Part shown: piece by piece, positions 55,796-64,000 of the stretch
Layout: every line of letters starts with the position of its first letter
Numbering within the stretch: position 1 is the stretch's first letter
Source of the DNA: Caenorhabditis elegans
Lineage: Eukaryota > Nematoda > Chromadorea > Rhabditida > Rhabditidae
DNA: 64,000 bases
Assembly: GCF_000002985.6 (NCBI RefSeq)
Contig: NC_003284.9
Span: 2,976,001-3,040,000, forward strand
Reading direction: 5' to 3'
Notes under the pieces: model-generated
What the model was told of the DNA's origin: nothing
Database searches by the model: none
What the model saw: only the letters and a program-made list of their open reading frames with translations
Made by a program: the position numbers and the translations under genes

Positions 55796-57067
55796 ATGTC
55801 GCAAAACTTAATTTTTGTAATTTCTCTTATTGCTTCTGTGTTTTACTGCACAAATGCTTTAACTTGCCCAACTGGAACAAAAATCTATAACGCAAAGTGA
55901 GAATCCGTTCTTATTCGAATTGCACTGTTAATACATTTGTTTAGATGCTACGCAGCTCTTGGCATGGATATGACTCGGGATAATGCCCTTGCCTACTGCC
56001 GGAAGACATACGGACCATATGCCAGACTCACCACACCCCTCACGTATGCTGAGAATAACTTTGTCACTGAACAAGTTCAATGTAAGTTTAAAACGTTTTA
56101 TCTACATACATTTGAATTATTGTAGTACATGCTAATTGGCACACTTGGCTCGAATATGTAGCTGATGGAACATATATTGTTGGAGATGACGGAAAACCAC
56201 CAATCTACACAAACTTTGCAGTTGGTAAGTTCAAAAAGCTTTCAATTGAACATTTTGTTCACCAGTCATTTTGTTTCAGGAGAACCATTCAGTGTAAACG
56301 TTGGTTATTGCATCACAATTGGAATGAACGGATACTGGTATGCTCAGCCATGCCCAGATTCTCACAGTGTACTGTGCGAATTTGACCTTGTGCCACCAAC
56401 CCCGAAACCAGTGCTCACCACAACTGTAAAACCAAGTGGATTTCCGAGCTGTGTTCAAAAGTATTTGAGTAAGTTATTTTTCTGGAGGATTTCCAAATTT
56501 ATTAATTGGCTCTTCATTTCAGACTTTGTTCCATGCCAATCCGGATGGGAGTACTATCCACCAACATGTGCTTGTTTCAAGATTATTTCCAACACTACCT
56601 ATTATAATGCTATGAACACTTGTAGAAGCATGGGAGGAACACTGGCTTCTGTTCATAATGCAGGAGAAGCTGCTTTCATTAACCGTAAGATTTTGCGCTA
56701 AAATCAATTATATATGTACTTATATTCGAATTTTCAGGTCTTGGAGTCCAAGCGAATTCATATTGGGTTTCTACCGCGACAGCTAGAGACAACATTATTA
56801 TTGGGCTAACTTATAACTCGGACCGTGGATACTTCCAATGGGATGACTCTACTGTTTTTGACTATGCTCAGGGATTCGCTCCAGCTGAGCCGGCCGACTA
56901 TACTAGCCAGGGACAGGTACTAATTTTTTTGAAACGGCATTTTTTTCAATGTTTGTTGTTTTCAGATTATCTTGAACAATCCGATGGGGTATGCAACCTA
57001 CATGAGAATGGGCAACTGTGCCTATCAAACATGTCGATATGCAGCATGTAAACGATATGTCTATTAA
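55796..57067 (+). CDS. Secreted C-type lectin with two CTLDs
   Basis: Seven exons in phase: 55796-55896, 55945-56081, 56126-56224, 56280-56468, 56523-56684, 56738-56916 and 56966-57067, giving 322 aa. The signal peptide is MSQNLIFVISLIASVFYCTNA. CTLD 1 (about residues 25-140) has CYAALGMDMTRDNALAYCR and ends CPDSHSVLCEF. A Pro/Thr linker (PPTPKPVLTTTVKPSG) leads to CTLD 2 with CACFKIISNTTYYNAMNTCR, SMGGTLASVHNAGEAAFIN and a C-terminal CAYQTCRYAACKRYVY. The EPN/WND calcium motifs are not obvious (WDDSTVFDYAQGFAPAEPAD is the nearest), so sugar binding is uncertain. Nematode clec genes of this kind are often expressed in the gut and induced by infection; that is family knowledge, not seen here. 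Downstream, AAT-rich sequence with AATAAA-like signals follows. Confidence 0.88.
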
Positions 57068-57324
57068 AAGTGTTCTATTGATTTGTTTCTTTATTCTGAT
57101 GAAGATTTTGTATTGCTGTTTTCTAATATGTTGTATACTTGAATGTGCTTCATCTTGTATAACATTTCATAAAATTTCCCTAAAATACGGTTTCAACATA
57201 AATTATCCGTTTGGATAACCGGATTTTTTCATGTTAAATGTTTCACAAAGTGTAAACTTATTGTTATAAAAACGTGTCGTTTTTTATGTGTTCGGAACCA
57301 AGAACGGAAATAAAAGTCATAGAA

Positions 57325-59524
57325 TTATACAAAAACGTTCTCAGTTTTATCATAAATCCATTCGGTCATTTTATCCATATGATCTCTACACATTCCACCA
57401 GTGCTTGTACAAATAATTTGTGTTTCCCTGAAAAAAACTACTTTTCAATTTACTTTTAGTCAAACTTACATTTGCCGAACGCAATTGTTCAATCCTTTAA
57501 TGAAATCAAATGAGAATACGGGAAGCGAACCATTGAATATTGTTATAGCCTAGAAACATGCAGATTTCCATTTGGTCCTCACGGCGTGTTGAAAATAGGG
57601 CTTCCCATAAGGTCGCTGCAACAGCGCCCGCGACGGCCTACACCCACTTGTATCCGAATTTATAGTGCGGCACGGAACCCCGAACGTGTCGGCCGCTTCC
57701 AAATAATTACCTTTCACACTTCATTTCACACAAACAAAAACGACAGGCGTCGGCGTGAGGCCCGCATTTCGCGTTTCACTCAAGTCAGCTGGGAGTCCTA
57801 GCTGAAAAAAGAAACTCACAGTCTTTTGCATACTCGCAACATGCGCTGAGGTGTTGTTTGGGAAATATGTGAACAGCTTCTCCACTTCCTCTCCTCTTTT
57901 CCATTTTGCATCAAAGCGATGATGCAACAGTGTACCATCAGACTGAACTCAAAATGAACAATTCGAATTTAACTTTCTACTATTACTCACATCTTTTGTA
58001 AGTTTTGTAGAATCCGTGAAACTTCTAACCCAATGAACTTGAGCAATAAATTGCAGAGGCATCGAAAACGTACTGGAATGTTAAATTTGATATTTTTGTA
58101 CAAAACAACGAATACTTTACCTTCGGCCACGCTGTACCATCTAGGAACACTGGCTTCGAGACTCCAGAAAATACATTTTCATAAATGCTGGGTTCCAGTG
58201 AAACATAAGAATTCTTAAATAACAATGCTCCAACATTTGTTCCAGTCATTTCCTTTGATGCATATTCCAACATTGTACCATTGCGAGGTACCATCACTTC
58301 ATCAAAATCCGCCACTGATCCAATAGTCGTTTTAATATCAAGAATACATAAGTTCAAAGCCAAAAAGTAAGAGAAAATGTATACACTGTTGTCAATTTTT
58401 GGATATTTATCCGCATTTTGCGATGGGAGACTTCCGAAATTAGGCCAGGGTCGGATTTCAATAATTCCCTGGAACTCAGGCTTACTTGAATTAGGTAAGT
58501 GTATTTTCAACCTACCATATCTCTATAATACTCCAAAACTTTCCATGTATCCTTTGTAGCAGAATGGTAAAAAACAATGAATCGAGATGCTCCGTGAGCT
58601 CTCCAAGCTGTAATATACAACACAATATTCTGCCATTGAGAGTAATAATAGACAGGTTGTAGGCACAGTGTTAGTCCCTTTTCAACTTTTTTATGAACTT
58701 CCTCGACAGTCAGATTTACTTTCCTAACGCCCAAATTGATTGTTACCTTCTCCACGCGACCATTCACATCTAAGTTTGCGAAAAATGTGTGAGCCACATA
58801 AAAGCATGGCTTAGCAGGCCCGTATGAAGATGGACACGTTTCTTCCAACGACTCTCCGTAGACTTTCAGTTTTGTGAGAGGTGGTATTCCTTTGTAAAAT
58901 AAATCAACCGATAGAAACTTATGCTTGGAGATGCAGTGATTAAGAGCGAAAATTCGAATCCGTGGAAAGTCATATCTAAATAATGTATAAAATGAAACGG
59001 TAGAGTCAATCTGACAATAAAACAATTAGGCCGGCCGTTGGCCAGAGGGCCTGTCCAACGGTAGGCCTATTTGTCTGTTTCCTTTCCAGACAGTATTTTA
59101 ATCCGCCGTCTGAACTTAAGCCCAAGGGGTGTACCAACTAGCAGTGTACCTGACTACCACTACTTGAAGTTCGGATCGTTCTTTCATCCGTCTAACCCTA
59201 TTCAAAACGAAGTGTTCTTTTTTTTTACACGAAATATATATTTGTGCGTTAAAATTCTCATGTTCGTGAAGTTTATAAAAACAAGCACAAACCTGTAATC
59301 TACATATGCAACATGATAAAACTTGATGGGAAATGAAGAATCGATCTGTTGTTCGCTGAAACTTATCATTTTTACATTTTCAAAATCTTACATAGCTCTT
59401 ATCCCAACCTTTCAAAAACAAAAGCCAACTGTTGAACTTGGTCTATACGCGAATTGACATAATAAAATAAGACACAAATGAAAGAAAGTGCAACGAGAAG
59501 AGCAAAAGTTTTCAAATTTGTCAT
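57325..59524 (-). CDS. GT92 (DUF23) glycosyltransferase, type II membrane protein, with apparent frameshift
   Basis: Minus-strand gene with eight exons: 59524-59409, 59355-59293, 58975-58516, 58468-58121, 58072-57991, 57942-57820, 57549-57470 and 57427-57325, about 457 aa in the family frame. The N-terminus has one membrane span (LKTFALLVALSFICVLFYYV), so a Golgi type II enzyme. GT92 marks are LCLQPVYYYSQWQNIVLYIT, AWRAHGASRFIVFYHS, the metal-binding-type VADFDEVMVPR, and VHWVRSFT. C. elegans GALT-1 of this family adds galactose to core fucose; the substrate of this member is unknown. Exon 5 (82 nt) is one base too long for its neighbours: frame 1 reads YVFDASAI then runs to a stop at 58025, while the family-like continuation is in the next frame. 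A different splice (weak AAG acceptor) could bypass it with loss of about 17 residues. Intron 6 holds a mobile repeat. Confidence 0.82.
57600..57795. mobile_element. Dispersed GC-rich repeat, copy 2
   Basis: The inverse relative of 2130-2335 (shared 'atagtgcggc-cggaacccc' and 'gtcggccg'). It sits in intron 6 of the glycosyltransferase gene and creates a false in-frame extension of exon 6. Confidence 0.5.
59035..59200 (+). mobile_element. SINE-like tail fragment, copy D
   Basis: It contains cagtgtacctga, taccac and acttgaagttcggatcgt, in the same order as the tail of copy A (4030-4282, minus). It starts with an inverted GC-rich part (ggccggccgttggcc, cctgtccaacggtaggcc) that has no tRNA boxes, so it is a different or 5'-replaced subfamily. 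It lies in intron 2 of the glycosyltransferase gene. Confidence 0.5.
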
Positions 59525-59976
59525 TTTTGAAATCTGAAACGGAATGTTAGAATATCTTTTAAAAATCAAGATTCCAATAATGATCTACGGTTACAATTGC
59601 CAAACAAAAGCAGTTGAAACGAATAGTAGCCCCTCCGTTTTTTGAAAATCACGGGAAAATGCAAAAATCGGGTATCATATATAATATCAGCCGCCATGGC
59701 AGTGCATGTGGCATAGTGAGAGTGAGTAACGGGGAAGAGAAGGACAACACATTGTGTGAGAGTTGAAGATAAGAGTACCATTCTTATTAAGGAGGACACT
59801 GGTAGGAACACTTTTTCTTTCATATTTCATCTTGAAAACAACTTTGAAAGCTTGGCGTGTTAGAATCTTATGCGCTTCTCGTGTATGTTTCAGGGGTTTT
59901 TGAATAAGTCTACAACTTTTCAGAGTTTTTTTCTACACACATACCCTTTACTACATAAATTTTCAAAAAAAATTAT

Positions 59977-60047
59977 TCCGTTGCGGGGAATCGAACCCCG
60001 GCCTTATGGGTGAGAGCCATAAATCCTAACCACTAGACCACAACGGA
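59977..60047 (-). tRNA. tRNA-Glu (CTC)
   Basis: On the minus strand it starts TCCGTTGTGGTCTAGTGGTT and ends in CAACGGA, pairing as the acceptor stem. The anticodon arm TTATGG-CTCTCAC-CCATAA puts CTC in the loop. The T arm GGGGTTCGATTCCCC is perfect, and the A box (TGGTCTAGTGG) and B box are intact. No intron. Probably active. Confidence 0.95.
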
Positions 60048-60162
60048 GATGTTTCAAACAGAACTTAGGCGCACCATAGAGCAGACATAGACAGAAAAAG
60101 AAGAAAACGAGTAGCATGTGTGTTTGCTGCTTTATATTTATCCTCGTGATGGAGAAAAAGTG

Positions 60163-60235
60163 TGCGTTCGTGGTGTAATGGTCAGCATGGATGCCTTCCA
60201 AGCATTCGACGGGGGTTCGATTCCCCCCGAACGCA
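60163..60235 (+). tRNA. tRNA-Gly (TCC)
   Basis: It starts TGCGTTCGTGGTGTAATGGT and ends in CGAACGCA, which form the acceptor stem. The anticodon arm GATGC-CTTCCAA-GCATT places TCC in the loop. The T arm GGGGGTTCGATTCCCCC is perfect. Divergent from tRNA-Glu, 115 bp away. A run of T follows within 15 bases, a pol III stop. Confidence 0.95.
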
Positions 60236-60920
60236 GTAACTTTTTAATTTTTCAAACAAATTTTACCATTTCTTTCTTCCTTTTCCATGGTTTACATATT
60301 TGCTAAGATTGTTTCTTTTTGAAAGTTAACATTTTCTCTTTAATACGTAGTTTTCTTATTAAGAGTGCTGCGTTTTCCTTTTCTGAAATATGATGAAATT
60401 TTGAACAGGAATGTAAAAAAATTAAAAGAATAATTTGAAGTTCATTACTGGCACCTGCCGTGTGGAATATGTACATTATGTTTATAAAGAATTTGATGTA
60501 ATAACTTCATAAAACCTAAATTCACAGAGCGTATATAAGTGAAGAATGGAAATAAAACAAGAGAGGGTTGCATTTGATAATAACCGGAACGTAAGGAAGT
60601 TGTCACAGAAAACACCAGAAATTGGCCCGTACTCAAAAAGGTGCATAACACAAAGAAAATGAAATTCCGTCAAACTTAGTCTAGGGAAATATTGGAAGTT
60701 CACTTTGAGATAAGGTCGGGAAATTTTGGAAAAAATTGAAAAATAATAGAAATTGTATCAGAGAAAGAATGGAGGAAAAGTTATCGCACCTGGAGCGATT
60801 ATTATGTATTGACCTTTTTAAGGCGAATTGAGAATAAAACCGTAAACCTATAAACCGGAATGGAAGAAGGGAAGTGATTTGTTGATAATTATTGATAACT
60901 GATGCAAATGAGAGGTAATT
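60236..60920. other. Intergenic between tRNA-Gly and the CNNM-like gene
   Basis: No gene recognised. The small minus ORFs here have no splice support. The 3' UTR of the CNNM-like gene may lie in the right part (AATAAA-like signals on the minus strand near 60915-60920). Confidence 0.4.
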
Positions 60921-61015
60921 TTTATTTATTCTTCTTCTTCTTCGTACTTTTCTTGTTTGTTGAAATGACACTCCATATTTTTTGGCAGCAAGTGGACCGT
61001 CTCGCCTTCACTTAC

Positions 61016-63025
61016 AGTTCTAAGCTTGACACTTCCGTTGCGGATTGGAGTGGATACAGCATCCTGAAACAAGGACATGAAAATTTGAACTCAAATATAG
61101 CAAAAAAGATATAAGCTTTTGACAAGTCTATAAGGGAGGTAGCATGGCGTTACGACACTTCAACAAAATTTTTTGCAAACCAATTTTGTTGCGGATTTGA
61201 TTTCACACACGCAAATAATTCCAAATATAATATAATAAATAGAGGAGTTTCAGATATGAATCAAAATAAAAATCGATTTTCAGAAGAAGTACACACGGTC
61301 ACCTTACCAGAGTAGAAGCTACACGTATGTGCCTCTACGTTTCCAACGGCCAATTAAATATTTCTAAATTTGTTTCTCAAATGATATTTGTTTCAATTTG
61401 AATTTGTAGTAATGCTAGAGCACGTTTCAAAATGTGAAATTGTCTTACCTTTGGAATTTCTTCGATCAAGCTAATTCTAGAGTTGGAGCGGACAACTTGC
61501 ATCTTTGTGTTACTGAAATTCAAATTGCTCTGCTGGAATTTCTTTTGAATAACTTACTTTTGCATTATCTGAGAAGAATTGTAGGCGAGGAGGAGATCTG
61601 CAGCAGTGATTTCACAGAAAACACATTCGTAAAGGATGACGGTATCGAAGTCCGGAATGAAACCGATTGACTGAAATAGTTTAGTTGAATTTTTTAAAAA
61701 GGCTTTTGGATATTTTTTGTGAAGTCATATTATGAAATTCGACGGTTTTCATCCAGTTTTACTCTATTTAAGCAAAATACCGACAAATTCTACACCCCCT
61801 TAAAATTGAGTAACACTCTTTTGAAATTGATAATTTAATCGAAACGTGAAATTGATTTGCATTTTTAAAATTAGAAAAACCCTAATCTGAAGTCTAATAT
61901 GTACAAAACGGGCCGCGTAAAATTTTTATAACGGTTAAAATTATTGGGGCAGGTATACAACGAATTAATTTTAAATGAATCTTTGGTAAGACTATAAAGA
62001 GTTAATATTTTGTAATGGCTTTTCGGACTTTCAAACTTTGAGCGGATTATTCCAAATCTCAAATTTACACAAACAATTAACGTGCACCATCTTCTCATTA
62101 GCCATGCTTTTCATGAAAGCTTTTCTTGCATATTCATCAATTCCTGTTTTTTTTTTCAAAGCGATAAAACTGATTATAAACAAAAAGCCGAAAAAACAAG
62201 AACTTGTATTCGTTTTCAAAGCATTGAGCATACGTAACTTGTTATTCTTCAAGAATGTTTTGGCAAATATTCAGAAAACTTGAGCTTCCGCGAGAAAGTA
62301 TAGCAATTAGCATTTTTCATGATCAAAAGGGCACAAGTTTCTTGGAAATGTGTTCTGACGGAAAGGCGCAATTTTCTGCAGAACCTCAATGAAACAAGTT
62401 GGTGGACTGGGGACCAATGAATTATTCCCAGCTACATAGCTTATTAGAATTATTTGTGTGTTTTGATATTATTTGCAAAAAGAAATGCCCTATTAAAATT
62501 TGCACTACATTTCGCTGCTATCCACTCACATTGTTCGTAATTTCAGTATTAAGAGAAACAGTCGAACGACTTGTTGACTGATTCAGAGATCTCTCGATTG
62601 CTTCAGCCATTGCATCGAGGACCTCCGTTCCAAAACTATGCCACGCGCCCGCCTCGAGCCTCATTTCCTCTTTTCCAATTGTCACAACAGCGCGCCCACT
62701 CAAAATCATGATGAACTTGTTGCTGAACTCTCCTTTTGTGAAGAGCACGGCCGGCTTAGGCTGAACGACGCCGACTTCTTTCAGACATGAGAACTGAGTG
62801 GTCTCGACCTGAAATGAAAATGATGGAGGATTTCAGTAAACTAGAAAAACGAAATACCTTCTTGCAGTTTTTCCGGATTAATTTCTCGAGAATCGTTGGC
62901 AAAATGTAGTTTGAACTGAAAATTTTGTGGCATGTGCTCATCACTTGAATTGTCACAGCGAGCATTTGAATGTTAATTGCACATTTTGCATGAGCAGTGT
63001 TCACTATTTGACTCATGTCATGATT
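61016..63025 (-). CDS. CNNM/ancient conserved domain protein (metal transporter), C-terminal part
   Basis: Five minus-strand exons in phase: 63025-62858, 62808-62530, 61670-61558, 61512-61449 and 61063-61016. They encode the cyclic-nucleotide-binding-like (CNBH) domain at the end of CNNM proteins: [55 protein letters not shown] and [10 protein letters not shown], followed by [20 protein letters not shown]. The 'LILSGR..V..GKE...L.AGA' core is diagnostic. CNNM proteins act in magnesium handling at the basolateral membrane; C. elegans has five, and this would be one of those on X (not assigned). The membrane DUF21 and CBS domains must lie further upstream, beyond 63.0 kb or outside the window. 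After 61016 a last exon at about 60945-60922 with a Lys-rich end (KSTKKKKNK) is possible. Confidence 0.82.
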
Positions 63026-64000
63026 CTGAAAAAAATATTTAAAAATTTTTTATTGCACAGAGTCTGAGCTATGTCATTTGCGATAAGACTGAAAGGTGGA
63101 ATAGCGCCAGTGAGGTAATTGCTTCAAAGCATGTCTATGGCACCAAAATGTCCAAATATCATAGTAAAAACATTCTAAAAAATTTATAAATTTTTTATGA
63201 TTTTTTGAAATTTGGAAAAATCTAAGTTTTTGCCACTTTTTGGAAGTGCTCGATCTAAAAAAATTACCTTCAATTTTGACGGTCTACATATGTTTTAAAT
63301 ATTACTGTAGGGATTCGATCATGTTAGAATGTTTCTATTTTCTCAAAAAGTGGCAAAAGTTTAATAATTGCCACTCTTTTCAAATTTTTTTTGCAACTTT
63401 TTACTATAATATTTGGTTATTTTGGCACTAAAGAAGTGGGTTTTAATAGGTTATTTCGGCGCTGGCGCTACTTTTCCTTTAAATAAAACTATAATAGTCT
63501 AACATAACCGAATATCATAATGAATGTAAAACTTTGTAGTTTTTTTCTAGAATTCTGAGTAAAAATTTTGGAGAATTTCTAAATCTTCAAAAAAAAATGT
63601 GGAGTAATTTTAAACATTGCAGCACGTCCAAAATTCAAGAGTGCTTGAATAAAATTAATGCATAAAATTTGAAATTTTTTCCTCGTCTTCCTAACTTCTT
63701 ATATAAGACTACCACTTTTTGACTGTAAGTTAAAATTCTAACACTTTTTGAAAAGTTTCACTACAAAATTCGGGCATTCTAACACCATCAAAGCAACTAA
63801 ACATTTTTCTACTGACGATATTTGTAAAAAATCTAACTGATTTAATATGTTTTATGTTGATATTCAGCAACAAATTCAAAATACAAGGTGTGGATAGAAT
63901 GCCAACTAGACCCATTAAAATATTCACATTTCAGTGCCAGCCTCCTAGGTTCAATTTCCTTGTTCTTAGAAATGTCATGCCCATTCGAATTTTGTGCTCC
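63026..64000. other. Intron or upstream part of the CNNM-like gene, with dispersed repeat
   Basis: The left half (63090-63640) is a dispersed repeat of the 'caccaaaatgtccaaatatcat' family, present in both orientations. A minus-strand exon may end at about 63930 (donor AAAT|GTGAAT) but its reading frame could not be tied to CNNM sequence, so it is not annotated. Confidence 0.4.

Noticed and set aside
57721-57819. C-terminal extension of the glycosyltransferase exon (QLGLPADLSETRNAG)
   Set aside because: This part belongs to the dispersed repeat at 57600-57795; a clean donor at 57819 and downstream family-like exons show it is intron.
60004-60306. Small ORFs spanning the tRNA genes
   Set aside because: They overlap two complete tRNA genes on both strands and have no independent support.

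Overview
This window is nuclear DNA of a Caenorhabditis nematode and, from several genes recognised on sight, almost certainly Caenorhabditis elegans chromosome X. It is AT-rich, with introns of about 45-60 bp ending in TTTCAG, many small exons, and a dense load of short dispersed and foldback repeats. I worked out exon structures by hand from splice signals and reading phase; spans include introns, and coordinates may be off by a base or so.

Left part (1-15.4 kb), all on the + strand: an AMP-activated protein kinase gamma subunit with CBS domains (473-4902, probably aakg-3); a small secreted cysteine-rich protein (6056-8035); and osm-5, the IFT88/Polaris intraflagellar-transport TPR protein (8278-15351, 820 aa in my model), preceded by its X-box, the DAF-19/RFX site of ciliary genes, and by a second X-box-like site. 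Downstream of osm-5 lie a 48-bp tandem array and a 3.4-kb satellite with higher-order structure (532-bp period).

Middle (20-49 kb): a Gln/Asn/Pro-rich protein of unknown function (minus, 22.3-26.3 kb); the microRNA mir-249 (minus, about 30.45-30.53 kb); a 19-bp minisatellite of about 830 bp; a secreted orphan protein (+, 33.5-35.5 kb) with two foldback insertions; flp-18, a FMRFamide-related neuropeptide precursor (minus, 36.4-38.3 kb); and a gene-poor stretch of about 11 kb with dispersed repeats and poly-C tracts.

Right part (49-64 kb): an aquaglyceroporin (+, probably aqp-8); a large inverted duplication in which a cysteine-rich gene (minus) faces a 5'-truncated copy of itself (+), each arm with its own lesion; a BEL/Pao-type retrotransposon scrap; a secreted two-domain C-type lectin (+); a type II membrane GT92 (DUF23) glycosyltransferase (minus) with an apparent 1-nt frameshift; two divergent tRNA genes (Glu-CTC and Gly-TCC); and the 3' part of a CNNM-type transporter gene (minus) that runs off the right edge.

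The genes do not form one pathway and no operon is evident. The observations most worth checking are the inverted duplication with reciprocal damage, the GT92 frameshift, the tRNA-derived SINE-like family (at least two solid copies plus related tails), the second X-box-like site at osm-5, and the higher-order satellite. I found no evidence of an undescribed defence or CRISPR-like system.
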